DNA of 45,549 bases, taken from contig JAQXNR010000100.1 in the NCBI GenBank assembly GCA_029098105.1, forward strand, positions 1-45,549. Reading direction: 5' to 3'. The number at the start of each line of letters is the position of its first letter. The stretch's first letter is position 1. Source of the stretch: Lachnospiraceae bacterium (GTDB taxonomy: Bacteria; Bacillota; Clostridia; Lachnospirales; Lachnospiraceae). Made by a program: the position numbers and the translations under genes. Positions 17,585-26,038 of this stretch are shown piece by piece. The notes beneath the pieces were generated by a model. It saw only the letters and a list, made by a program, of their open reading frames with translations, ran no database searches and was not told where the DNA came from.

Positions 17585-17967
17585 GAGAACGCATTTTAGA
17601 TTATTTGCATTGGATGGATGAAATACTGGCACAGGATGATGAGGAGACGAACTATGAACAACTCCTCTGCAGGCATTTGCGGGAAATTGCTTTTTTTCAG
17701 CATGAGCGGTTTGTACATTTAATTGTAATGTGTCTGTTCGCAGTTGCTACGATTATGGTATTTTTAGTTACTATGATGCAATTTACTATTTCCCTGGTTG
17801 TTTTGTTTGTGGCACTTCTGGTTCTTCTGATTCCCTATATACGTCATTATTTTCTACTGGAAAATGGGGTCCAGAAGATGTACTACCAGTATGATACCAT
17901 ATACCAGCGTTTGTATCCCGATGAGCCGGCGCCGGTTTTTGAGAAGCGCCCGGGCTATGTAAAATAA
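17581..17967 (+). CDS. Small membrane protein, function unknown
   Basis: A 128-residue protein with two hydrophobic segments (about residues 44-63 and 66-86) flanked by charged ends; I do not recognise the family. The ATG overlaps the stop of hisA (ATGA), which points to translational coupling and the same operon. The C-terminal part, rich in Tyr, follows the second membrane segment and is probably cytoplasmic. No catalytic motif is visible. Confidence 0.75.
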   Translation: MRERILDYLHWMDEILAQDDEETNYEQLLCRHLREIAFFQHERFVHLIVMCLFAVATIMVFLVTMMQFTISLVVLFVALLVLLIPYIRHYFLLENGVQKMYYQYDTIYQRLYPDEPAPVFEKRPGYVK

Positions 17968-18068
17968 TTATTTTCATCAAACTCTTTTTTTATGAATAAA
18001 AAGGTAAATTTGATTCATACTAAGCATAGTGAAATCCATTCACAATAATGTTTAGAGGAGAGATTAAG

Positions 18069-18641
18069 ATGAAACAATTCAAAAAATTATTGACACTGAT
18101 GACTACATTGGCGCTGATGACCTTTGTTCTGGCTGGTTGTGGAGGTGTAAATTCGACAACGGATGCGCAGAACAACACAGAGGCAAATAACACCAATAAT
18201 GTAGCAGACGATTTGGGAAATGCAGCAGAAGATGTAGGTGATGCAGTCGGGGATGTGGCACAGGATGCCGGCAACGCAGTGGGAGATTTGATTGATGGCT
18301 CCAACGGCTTTGACAATTATGAAGATGCCCATGACTATTTCATGCAGCAGATGGGAATGAATGACACCAATGCCAATTATGAAGTAAGAAACGCGAAAAA
18401 AGATTTGGTTTCCTATGACAATGAGAACCAGGGATACCAGTTTGAACTGTATGATACAGCGAACAACAAAGAGGGTGAGCGCAAGGGCATTTACTATGTA
18501 GATGCGAAAACCGGTAAGATTTACCTGAAAGACGAGGCGAACAACAAAGTTACCGAGGTTACGATTAACAACGCTACAAACACCACGAACAATACGAACA
18601 CCACAAATGGAACTGGAAACACAACAACTACAACGAAGTAA
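18069..18641 (+). CDS. Lipoprotein, function unknown
   Basis: A 190-residue secreted lipoprotein. The N-terminus has Lys residues, a hydrophobic run and the lipobox VLAGC with Cys at about residue 21. Then comes an Asn/Thr-rich stretch, an amphipathic repeat built on Gly-Asn/Asp-Ala-X-X-Asp-Val (about residues 44-77), a small folded region with FDNYEDAHDYFMQQMG (about 82-97), and an Asn/Thr-rich tail. ATG at 18069 follows AGGAGAG; an upstream ATG at 18048 has no site. The gene appears to stand alone between hisA's operon and glnN. No relative is recognised. Confidence 0.8.
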   Translation: MKQFKKLLTLMTTLALMTFVLAGCGGVNSTTDAQNNTEANNTNNVADDLGNAAEDVGDAVGDVAQDAGNAVGDLIDGSNGFDNYEDAHDYFMQQMGMNDTNANYEVRNAKKDLVSYDNENQGYQFELYDTANNKEGERKGIYYVDAKTGKIYLKDEANNKVTEVTINNATNTTNNTNTTNGTGNTTTTTK

Positions 18642-18766
18642 TACCATACAATTTTTAGGTTTACCCTGCAAATTTGTAGGATTTCACAAAAATTCAAAAC
18701 AATTATGCGATTTCTTATATAATTATACAAAAATGATTTTCTGGAAAAGAAATATGATATTTGCTA

Positions 18767-18795
18767 TTGCATTTTTGGAATAAATAGTGTAAATT
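18767..18795 (+). promoter_or_regulatory. Candidate glnN promoter
   Basis: TTGCAT (18767-18772), 17 bases, then TAAATT (18790-18795). It lies 187 bases before the glnN start and directly upstream of two hairpins. Both boxes are imperfect. Confidence 0.45.
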
Positions 18796-18817
18796 ACAGT
18801 TAGTTGATGCGAATATG

Positions 18818-18880
18818 AAAACCAGAGTGGTTTAAGAATAAGGACAAGGGCGTTCTCTTTTGGGAGAAGTGCCCTTTTTT
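18818..18880 (+). terminator. Two-hairpin leader with terminator upstream of glnN
   Basis: Hairpin one is AAACCA/TGGTTT (18818-18833). Hairpin two is AAGGGC with an inner TTCTC, pairing with GAGAA and GCCCTT (18846-18876), followed by a T-run to 18880: a typical intrinsic terminator. Because a promoter candidate lies before it and glnN 100 bases after it, the pair may be an attenuator (for example an ANTAR-type target). It could instead simply end the lipoprotein transcript. The stretch 18642-18981 holds nothing else that I can support. Confidence 0.6.
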
Positions 18881-18981
18881 CATAGGCGCAGATAGCTGGC
18901 ATAAGATAGTACGGGTACTGTATACAGTCACCATAAAGATTATGCAACTACAAAATATATATGAGAAAGGGTGTTCACAGT

Positions 18982-21099
18982 ATGGAAAAAGAGAAAAAAT
19001 TCAATGTCAAGGAAGAGTTTGGCACAAATGTATTCAATGACTACACAATGCGTCAGCGGTTGCCGAAGGATGTTTACAAAAAATTAAAGCAGACGATTGA
19101 AGAAGGTAAAGAATTGGATCCGGATATTGCCGGAGTGGTAGCGCATGAGATGAAAGAGTGGGCGATTGAGAAAGGTGCAACCCATTATACTCATTGGTTC
19201 CAGCCAATGACCGGAGTAACCGCAGAGAAGCATGATGCATTTATTAGTCCCACAGAAGATGGCAGAGTCATTATGGAATTTTCCGGCAAAGAGTTGATTA
19301 AAGGTGAGCCGGATGCATCTTCTTTCCCTTCTGGTGGACTTCGTGCAACATTTGAGGCGAGAGGATATACTGCATGGGATTGTACCTCACCTGCATTTGT
19401 AAAGAAGTCTCCTAACGGATGTACTCTCTGTATTCCGACTGCATTCTGTTCCTATACCGGAGAAGCTTTGGACAAAAAGACTCCGTTGCTGCGTTCCATG
19501 GAGGCGATTGACAAGCAGGAACTTCGTATTTTGCGTTTATTTGGTAACACGACTGCAAAGAAAGTGACAACTTCTGTAGGACCGGAGCAGGAATACTTTA
19601 TTGTAGATAAAGCAAAATATTTAAAGAGAAAAGATTTGATTTACACTGGACGTACCCTGTTTGGTGGCATGCCTCCGAAAGGACAGGAGTTGGATGACCA
19701 TTACTTTGGTGTTATTAAGGAGCGTATTGCAGGCTTCATGAAGGAACTGAATGAGGAGTGCTGGAAATTGGGCATTTCTGCAAAGACACAGCACAACGAG
19801 GTTGCTCCTGCACAGCACGAGTTGGCACCGATTTATGCATCCAACAACGTGGCAACAGACCACAACCAGTTGATTATGGAAATGATGAAGAAAGTAGCAG
19901 ACCGACATGGATTAACCTGTCTGCTTCATGAGAAACCTTTTGATGGAATCAATGGTTCCGGTAAGCACAACAACTGGTCAATGGTTACTGATGACGGTCA
20001 GAATCTGCTGGATCCGGGTAAGACACCTCATGAAAATATACAGTTCCTGCTTGTATTAACTGCTATTTTGCGTGCCGTTGATTTACATGCAGATTTGCTT
20101 CGCCTTTCTGCTGCAAGTGCAGGAAATGACCATCGTCTGGGAGCCAATGAGGCACCTCCGGCAATTATTTCCATCTTCTTAGGTGAGCAGTTGGAAGACG
20201 TTTTGGATCAGTTGGCAGACAAAGGAGAGGCAACCCGTTCTCTGCAGGGAAGCAAACTGGAATCCGGTGTGCACACCCTTCCTGATTTCCAGAAAGATGC
20301 AACCGACCGGAACCGGACTTCACCCTTTGCTTTCACGGGTAACAAATTTGAGTTCCGTATGCTTGGTTCTACTGCATCCATTGCAAATCCGAACATCATT
20401 TTGAACACGATTGTAGCAGATGTATTCAAGGAGTTTGCGGATGAGTTGGAGAAGGCAGACAACTTTGATATGGCAGTACATGATTTGATTAAGAAATATA
20501 TTACCCAGCATAAGAGAATTGTATTTAATGGCAATGGTTACTCTGATGAATGGGTAGCAGAAGCAGAGAGACGTGGACTTCCGAATCTGCGTACTACAGT
20601 AGATGCCATTCCGGCATTGGTTACCGATGAGGCGGTTGCCATGTTTGAGAGACACGGTGTATTCTCAAGGGTTGAGTTGGAGTCCCGTGCCGAGATTAAG
20701 TACGAGGAGTACGCTAAGGTAATCAACATCGAGGCACTGACTATGATTGACATGGCTAAGAAGCAGATTATTCCTGCGGTTATGAAATATGAAGCAGATT
20801 TGGCATGTGGCGCAAATGAGATTAAGGCAGCAGGTGTTGAGCCTTCCGTTCAGTTGGCGCAGATTAAGGACATTGACGAGCAGTTGGTTGCATTGAAGGA
20901 TGCAGAGGCAGTTCTGGAAAAAGTGACTGCAGAGGCAGCGGAAAAGGAAGCAGATGTTGCAGCACAGGCAAGATTCTACTGCGACAGCGTAATTCCTGCT
21001 ATGGAGGCAGTCCGCAAGCCGGCAGATACACTGGAATTCCTGGTGGACAAGGAAGCATGGCCATTCCCGTCTTATGGCGATTTATTATTCGAGGTATAG
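18982..21099 (+). CDS. glnN: Glutamine synthetase type III
   Basis: The enzyme makes glutamine from glutamate, ammonia and ATP and is central to nitrogen assimilation. At 705 residues it has the length of GSIII, a dodecameric form common in Bacteroides, Clostridia and cyanobacteria. Visible signatures are GPEQEYF (metal-binding Glu), the GSIII-specific QHNEVAPAQHELAP, NGSGKHNNWS, GNDHRLGANEAPPAI and EFRMLGSTAS. The ATG at 18982 follows GAAAGGGTG; an ATG at 18961 has no ribosome binding site. Nitrogen control could act through the leader hairpins upstream; no GlnR or PII gene is nearby. Confidence 0.96.
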   Translation: MEKEKKFNVKEEFGTNVFNDYTMRQRLPKDVYKKLKQTIEEGKELDPDIAGVVAHEMKEWAIEKGATHYTHWFQPMTGVTAEKHDAFISPTEDGRVIMEFSGKELIKGEPDASSFPSGGLRATFEARGYTAWDCTSPAFVKKSPNGCTLCIPTAFCSYTGEALDKKTPLLRSMEAIDKQELRILRLFGNTTAKKVTTSVGPEQEYFIVDKAKYLKRKDLIYTGRTLFGGMPPKGQELDDHYFGVIKERIAGFMKELNEECWKLGISAKTQHNEVAPAQHELAPIYASNNVATDHNQLIMEMMKKVADRHGLTCLLHEKPFDGINGSGKHNNWSMVTDDGQNLLDPGKTPHENIQFLLVLTAILRAVDLHADLLRLSAASAGNDHRLGANEAPPAIISIFLGEQLEDVLDQLADKGEATRSLQGSKLESGVHTLPDFQKDATDRNRTSPFAFTGNKFEFRMLGSTASIANPNIILNTIVADVFKEFADELEKADNFDMAVHDLIKKYITQHKRIVFNGNGYSDEWVAEAERRGLPNLRTTVDAIPALVTDEAVAMFERHGVFSRVELESRAEIKYEEYAKVINIEALTMIDMAKKQIIPAVMKYEADLACGANEIKAAGVEPSVQLAQIKDIDEQLVALKDAEAVLEKVTAEAAEKEADVAAQARFYCDSVIPAMEAVRKPADTLEFLVDKEAWPFPSYGDLLFEV

Positions 21100-21148
21100 A
21101 CATCAAGCGAACTTATGACAAAATAGGATAAAGAATATGCTGTTTTAT

Positions 21149-21206
21149 AAAGGAGTTAGTTGCATGAGCCGATGGAAATTGGCTGGGCAATTAACTCCTT
21201 TTCTAT
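21149..21206 (+). terminator. Terminator after glnN
   Basis: AAAGGAGTTA pairs with TAACTCCTTT, extended by TTGC/GCAA and an inner AGCC/GGCT helix, followed by a T-rich run. Part of the left arm resembles a ribosome binding site but leads to no reading frame of note. Confidence 0.8.
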
Positions 21207-21272
21207 ATTTATAACTAGGCAATTGCGAAAATCATATGTTTCAATTAAATAAACACGAATTTCAACTGTCAC

Positions 21273-21302
21273 TTGACGGACCGCATGGGAATTCAGTATA
21301 AT
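21273..21302 (+). promoter_or_regulatory. Sigma-A promoter for the gene at 21344
   Basis: TTGACG (21273-21278), 18 bases, then TATAAT (21297-21302), about 42 bases before the start codon. Confidence 0.8.
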
Positions 21303-21343
21303 GATGGTGCTTAGTTGGAAAGAATACCAAAGGAGGGGCGGAT

Positions 21344-21766
21344 ATGTCTGAGAATAATAGAGAACCGGAGAAGCATCCGGGAAATGAATTGGCTCAATTT
21401 TTTGCCGGACTGGCAATGCTTTGTACGGGAGGTTACTTGTTTCTACAAAATGTCCGTGTGATTGATACCTCTGGTCTGTTTGCATTTTTTATTGGTGGAA
21501 GACGGATGGATGGACTGGTATTTGTTCCGCTGATTGCCAGCATAATTTTTTTGTTTTACAAATATAACATTGTTTCGAAAATATGTTGTGTGCTCAGTTT
21601 GCTTTTGATTATTGCCAATGTAATCAGCAATTTGTCGCTGCGCTGGAGCAGCACATCTCTGTTTTCCACAATCGTCATGTTTGTTTTATTATTTGGCGGT
21701 ATGGGCTTGTTGGCAAAGGTATTGTTCGCAAATCCGGAAGGTTCCCATGGAAAGCAATATAAATAA
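21344..21766 (+). CDS. Membrane protein, function unknown
   Basis: A 140-residue protein with a charged N-terminus of about 15 residues and four hydrophobic segments (about 17-33, 57-75, 79-95, 105-127). The ATG at 21344 follows AGGAGGGG and the gene has its own strong promoter. I do not recognise the family. The downstream neighbour is a cell-wall-type deacetylase about 110 bases away, so a joint role at the envelope is possible but not shown. Confidence 0.8.
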   Translation: MSENNREPEKHPGNELAQFFAGLAMLCTGGYLFLQNVRVIDTSGLFAFFIGGRRMDGLVFVPLIASIIFLFYKYNIVSKICCVLSLLLIIANVISNLSLRWSSTSLFSTIVMFVLLFGGMGLLAKVLFANPEGSHGKQYK

Positions 21767-21875
21767 TCTTATTTTGCAGCGGGGCAGAATAGCATAAGTT
21801 ATTTTGGGAATACTAAAGAAAACCGGAAAAGATTTTTAGAAATTTATAATTATAAATAATAGGTAGTGAGTCGTG

Positions 21876-22838
21876 ATGGAAGAGAAAAGAGAGACGCTTG
21901 AGGAACGTCAGATTGCTTTGCAGCGGGCGAAGCAGAATCAGGAGACGGTCCGTCGGCGCAAACGTATTAATCGGTATAAAAATATAATCGTAGGGATACT
22001 GTGTCTGATTTCTGTGGCACCGGCGGTATTCAGTGTATTTTTACTGTACCAGGTGACGGATATGGAACAGCAGGTTAGTTATTTAGCAGGGCAAAAGGAT
22101 GCAGCGGATTCCGTTAAAATGTCCCAGACCAGGGAAACTGCGGGAGACGATGTGACAGCCTCGGGAGACAAAGAAGATAGTATGCAGCAGATGCAGGATG
22201 GACGTCGGGTATATTTAACCTTTGACGATGGACCTTCCAAACAGACGGATGAAATTCTTGAAATTCTAGAACGAAATCAAGTAAAGGCTACATTTTTTGT
22301 GATTGGACATACCGATTCCCAATCTATGGAGGAATACAAAAAAATTGTAGAACAAGGACATGGAATTGGAATTCATTCTTACACCCATGAATATGACAAA
22401 ATTTATTCTTCTTTGGAGGCGTTTCAACAGGATGTTACCAGTATGTCGGATTTGATTTATGCGGCTACCGGAGTCCGCACGCATTTATACCGTTTCCCCG
22501 GAGGAAGTGCGAATTCAGTCTGCAATACTTCCATGGAGGAACTGATTCGCTGGTTGGGGAACGAAGGTTATATATACTATGACTGGAATGCATTGAACGG
22601 GGATGCGGTGACGAAGAATCTCAGCGTTGACACACTGATTCGAAACGTAATGAAAAATGTAGAACTGAATCGGAAAAATAATCAGACTTCAATTGTGTTG
22701 ATGCATGACCTTGAGGCGCGGCATAACACGGTGGAGGCGCTGGAACCTTTGATTCAGCGGTTGAAAGCAGAAGGTTATGTGATGGATGAGCCGATTACGG
22801 AAGATGTAGAACCGATACAGCAGAAAAAACTAAAATAA
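21876..22838 (+). CDS. Polysaccharide deacetylase family protein (NodB domain)
   Basis: A 320-residue membrane-anchored carbohydrate esterase. An N-terminal charged stretch of about 35 residues is followed by one membrane helix (about 36-58), a linker rich in Ser, Asp and Gln, and the NodB domain. The domain shows YLTFDDGPS with the catalytic and metal-binding Asp pair near residue 116, HSYTHEY with the two metal His residues near 168, RFPGG near 207 and the late IVLMHD. This predicts zinc-dependent removal of acetyl groups from peptidoglycan or a related glycan outside the cell. The start is taken at ATG 21876; GTG at 21873 is equally close to the weak ribosome binding site. Confidence 0.92.
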   Translation: MEEKRETLEERQIALQRAKQNQETVRRRKRINRYKNIIVGILCLISVAPAVFSVFLLYQVTDMEQQVSYLAGQKDAADSVKMSQTRETAGDDVTASGDKEDSMQQMQDGRRVYLTFDDGPSKQTDEILEILERNQVKATFFVIGHTDSQSMEEYKKIVEQGHGIGIHSYTHEYDKIYSSLEAFQQDVTSMSDLIYAATGVRTHLYRFPGGSANSVCNTSMEELIRWLGNEGYIYYDWNALNGDAVTKNLSVDTLIRNVMKNVELNRKNNQTSIVLMHDLEARHNTVEALEPLIQRLKAEGYVMDEPITEDVEPIQQKKLK

Positions 22839-22874
22839 GCACAGAGAATAGACGAATATTGACAGGCAAAAAGA

Positions 22875-22903
22875 TTGACAAAATCTTTGTGTTTGTGTAG
22901 TAT
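22875..22903 (+). promoter_or_regulatory. Strong promoter directly before a terminator
   Basis: TTGACA (22875-22880), 17 bases, then TAGTAT (22898-22903). Transcription would begin near 22910, only a few bases before the hairpin at 22913-22956, and no reading frame follows before that terminator. Confidence 0.65.
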
Positions 22904-22912
22904 AAGTATTGA

Positions 22913-22956
22913 ACAAAGGCGTTCTGAGAATTACAATCAGAGCGCCTTTTCTTTGT
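22913..22956 (+). terminator. Terminator hairpin between deacetylase and ppk2
   Basis: AAAGGCGTTCTGA (22915-22927) pairs with TCAGAGCGCCTTT (22937-22949) with one G-U pair, and the outer ACAAAG can pair with CTTTGT. It could end the deacetylase transcript or the very short transcript from the promoter just upstream. The 5' arm shares GGCGTTCT with the glnN leader hairpin. Confidence 0.75.
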
Positions 22957-23041
22957 TGTTCTAATGAAAGTAGCTTTTATGCCGCCTTCAATTTTTCATT
23001 TTACATATATAAATCCTAAACTCAAAAACTCAGGTTTTTGG

Positions 23042-23074
23042 TAGGCCGGTTGAAAACAACTGGTCTATTTTTTT
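23042..23074 (+). terminator. Second terminator before ppk2
   Basis: TAGGCCGGTTG pairs with CAACTGGTCTA (two G-U pairs) around AAAA and is followed by seven Ts. Nothing else is seen in 22957-23041. Confidence 0.75.
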
Positions 23075-23109
23075 GCCAATTCTCAGGTGGATTCCAGGAT
23101 AGAAAAACC

Positions 23110-23155
23110 CCTCTGCCTGTGCTATACTAAAGGATATAAAGTATACAGGCAGAGG
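23110..23155 (+). promoter_or_regulatory. Extended -10 promoter inside a palindrome before ppk2
   Basis: CCTCTGCCTGT-GC-TATACT (23110-23128) and AGTATACAGGCAGAGG (23140-23155) form a long inverted repeat. The left arm contains TGCTATACT, an extended -10 box, and the right arm ends in the ppk2 ribosome binding site. A repressor or activator bound to both arms would sit across the transcription start. As the left arm lies upstream of the start it should not be in the mRNA. Confidence 0.5.
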
Positions 23156-23164
23156 AGGAGTTCT

Positions 23165-24646
23165 ATGTTAAAAGACTGGAGAAAAGAAGAAAAGCCCGAT
23201 AATGAGGAATTGAGCAGACGGTTGGAACAGGCGAGGATACAACTTGCGGCAAGGCAGCTTGCCATTAAGGAAAAGCACCTTCCGGTACTGGTAATATTGG
23301 AGGGATGGGGCGCCGCTGGCAAGGGAAGTGTGCTGGGCAGGGTAATTCGCAATATGGACCCAAGATTTTTTAAAGTGGATGTGGGGAAGGAGCCTTCCGA
23401 AGAGGAACGTCGCAGACCGTTTTTGTACCGCCACTTTATTAAAATTCCCGAGGCGGGCAAGTTTGCCTTTTTAGTGGGAAGTTGGATGAAGGAAATCACC
23501 AGGGGTTATGTGCAGAGGGAACTGGATGAGGAGGCGTATAAAAATCGTCTGGTAAGCGTTCAAAGGTTTGAGCGGCAGTTAACGGACAACGGGTATTTGG
23601 TGCTTAAATTATTTTTTCATATTGGAGAGAAAGAGCAAAAAAAACGGTTGGAAGAACTCTCGGAGAACAAATCTACAAAATGGCGGGTGACGGACGCAGA
23701 TTTAGACCAGAATCGGAATTATAAAAAATGGGAAAATGTATATGATGAGTATATGGAGCAGACGAACCAATCCAGTGCACCCTGGTATATTATTGATTCC
23801 CGGAGTAAAAAATGGGCGGAACTGCAGATGCTGGAACTTATGGTGCAGGCGATTGATACCGCTTTGATGAATCCGTCCCGGGCAGTGCCTCTTTTACAAA
23901 ATCGTTTTCCTCTGGAAGCCATTCCCCAACTCTCTGCAATTTCTTTGCAGGACAAGGTGCTTAAGGAGGCACAATACCGGGAAGAATTAAAGGTGTGTCA
24001 GAAACGTCTTGGGGAATTGCATAATGAGTTATACCGGAAAAAGATTCCGGTTGTGATTGCCTATGAGGGATGGGATGCAGCGGGAAAGGGCGGTAACATT
24101 AAACGGGTTGCCGCGGCACTGGACCCGAGAGGGTATGAGGTACACCCTATAGCCAGTCCTGAGCCCCACGAAAAGGCAAGGCATTATTTGTGGAGATTCT
24201 GGACGCGGTTGCCAAAGGAAGGGCATATTGCGATTTTTGACCGTACCTGGTATGGCAGGGTTATGGTGGAACGACTGGAAGGTTTTTGTAGTGAGAATGA
24301 CTGGCAGCGGGCATACAATGAAATTAATGAATTTGAAAAGGAGTTGGCAGACTGGGGCGCAGTGATTGTAAAGTTTTGGGTACAGATTGACAAAGACACC
24401 CAGTTGGAGCGTTTTACCCTGCGTCAGAATACGCCGGAAAAGCAGTGGAAGATTACGGATGAGGACTGGCGTAACCGGGAAAAATGGGACGCTTATGAAG
24501 AGGCAGTGAATGAAATGCTGCAAAAAACAAATACGGTTTATGCGCCCTGGTGTGTGCTGGAGTCAAACTCTAAGCAATATGCCAGAATTAAGGCGTTAAA
24601 GACGGTGATTGCAGCCATTGAGAAGAAACTGAAGGAAAGAGTGTGA
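23165..24646 (+). CDS. pap: Two-domain PPK2 polyphosphate:AMP phosphotransferase
   Basis: The enzyme family transfers phosphate from polyphosphate to AMP or other nucleotides. The 493-residue protein has two tandem PPK2 domains. Both have a Walker A (EGWGAAGKGS near residue 46; EGWDAAGKGG near 301). Only the second has an intact Walker B with FDRTWYGR near 357; in the first this reads LVGSWMKE, so the Asp and Arg are lost. The same split into a degenerate N-domain and an active C-domain is known for class II PPK2 of Pseudomonas type. ATG at 23165 follows GAGGAGG; folC starts eight bases after the stop. Confidence 0.9.
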   Translation: MLKDWRKEEKPDNEELSRRLEQARIQLAARQLAIKEKHLPVLVILEGWGAAGKGSVLGRVIRNMDPRFFKVDVGKEPSEEERRRPFLYRHFIKIPEAGKFAFLVGSWMKEITRGYVQRELDEEAYKNRLVSVQRFERQLTDNGYLVLKLFFHIGEKEQKKRLEELSENKSTKWRVTDADLDQNRNYKKWENVYDEYMEQTNQSSAPWYIIDSRSKKWAELQMLELMVQAIDTALMNPSRAVPLLQNRFPLEAIPQLSAISLQDKVLKEAQYREELKVCQKRLGELHNELYRKKIPVVIAYEGWDAAGKGGNIKRVAAALDPRGYEVHPIASPEPHEKARHYLWRFWTRLPKEGHIAIFDRTWYGRVMVERLEGFCSENDWQRAYNEINEFEKELADWGAVIVKFWVQIDKDTQLERFTLRQNTPEKQWKITDEDWRNREKWDAYEEAVNEMLQKTNTVYAPWCVLESNSKQYARIKALKTVIAAIEKKLKERV

Positions 24647-24653
24647 AGGTGGA

Positions 24654-25925
24654 ATGAATTACCAGCAGGCTTATGAATTTATACAGTACAGCGAATCCTT
24701 TGGCAAACGGCTGGGACTTAAGACAGTGAAAGAATTGCTGAGACGCCTCGACAATCCCCAGAACCGGCGCCCGGTTATTCACATTGCAGGGACCAACGGA
24801 AAAGGTTCCGTTTTTGCCTTTTTGGAAAGCGGACTCAAAGCAGGTGGATACCGGGTAGGACGATATATTTCTCCAACTTTGTTTACTTACCTGGAACGAT
24901 TTCAGATTAATGGGGAATATATTAGTGAGGAGACATTTGCGGCCCTGGCAGAGCCTGTAGAAGAAGCCTGCAGGGCAATGGTTCAGGATGGTTTTCTACA
25001 TCCTACTGTGTTTGAGGTGGAGACGGCAATCGCCTTTTTGTATTTTGCCAGGGAAATGGTAGATGTGGTGTTGTTGGAGACGGGAATGGGAGGCTCTGAG
25101 GATGCCACCAATGTAGTGGACCATCCTCTGGCTACTGTGTTTTGTTCCATCAGCAAAGACCATATGGCATTTCTGGGGAATAGTCTGACGGAAATAGCGG
25201 AGAAAAAAGCAGGAATTATGAGAAAACAGGTTCCGGTAGTAATTGCTCCAATGGTACAGGAATGCCGGGAAGTCTTGCTGAAAAAGGCTGCGGATTACGA
25301 GTGCGAAGTGCTGGAGGTGGTTTCTCCAAAAGCGGAATACAGTATAGAGGGAACTCGTTTTGTATATGAGGATCGGGAATATACAATTCCCCTTCTGGGA
25401 ACATTCCAGCCTGACAATGCGGCTTGCGCGATTACAGTGTGGAATCGGTTGAAAGAGCAGTTCCCTATGTCGGAGGAAGCCTTTGCACAGGGCTTGGCCC
25501 GGACAGTGTGGAAGGGGAGATTTGAGATTATGGGGAAGCGTCCTTATGTGGTACGGGATGGTGCCCATAATGCCGATGCCATCCGGCGGCTGAAAGAAAC
25601 CCTTGCTGTCTATTTTTCTGGTCGTGACCTGCATTTTGTAATCGGTGTATTTCAGGACAAGGAGTATTCCCGGATGCTGACTGAGATTGTTCCAATGGCG
25701 CAATCCATTTATACGGTGACTCCGCCGAATCGGGAACGGGCATTACCGGCAGAGCAGTTGAAACAGGAGACAGAACGGGTGCTGAAAGAGTGCCTGGGGG
25801 GAGAACAGATTGTGGTAAAGGCATTTGAACAGGTGGAGGAAGCCTTGTCGGAAGCGGTAAGAGGCAGTAATCCGGAAGATGTGGTAGTATTATTCGGCTC
25901 TCTTTCTCTGGCGCGTTTTTTGTGA
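24654..25925 (+). CDS. folC: Folylpolyglutamate synthase / dihydrofolate synthase
   Basis: A 423-residue Mur-ligase-type ATPase that adds glutamate to folates and may also make dihydrofolate. The P-loop AGTNGKGSV lies at about residues 44-52, LLETGMGG at about 141-148, the central-domain motif GTFQPDNAA near 249 and the C-terminal domain start RPYVVRDGAHNADA near 299. Length is normal. AAGGTGG lies just before the ATG at 24654, eight bases after the ppk2 stop, so the two are probably co-transcribed. Whether it has both activities cannot be read from the sequence. Confidence 0.93.
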   Translation: MNYQQAYEFIQYSESFGKRLGLKTVKELLRRLDNPQNRRPVIHIAGTNGKGSVFAFLESGLKAGGYRVGRYISPTLFTYLERFQINGEYISEETFAALAEPVEEACRAMVQDGFLHPTVFEVETAIAFLYFAREMVDVVLLETGMGGSEDATNVVDHPLATVFCSISKDHMAFLGNSLTEIAEKKAGIMRKQVPVVIAPMVQECREVLLKKAADYECEVLEVVSPKAEYSIEGTRFVYEDREYTIPLLGTFQPDNAACAITVWNRLKEQFPMSEEAFAQGLARTVWKGRFEIMGKRPYVVRDGAHNADAIRRLKETLAVYFSGRDLHFVIGVFQDKEYSRMLTEIVPMAQSIYTVTPPNRERALPAEQLKQETERVLKECLGGEQIVVKAFEQVEEALSEAVRGSNPEDVVVLFGSLSLARFL

Positions 25926-25953
25926 TTTTTTAAGAAAGTGTGTCTAACATATA

Positions 25954-25982
25954 TTTACTGTTTTGCAAAATAATGATATACT
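25954..25982 (+). promoter_or_regulatory. Candidate pheA promoter
   Basis: TTTACT (25954-25959), 17 bases, then TATACT (25977-25982), about 55 bases before the start codon. Confidence 0.5.
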
Positions 25983-26038
25983 AGTACGGTGTAATTGTAA
26001 ATATTACCAGTTATCAGAAGAAATGAAGGAGCAGTTAC

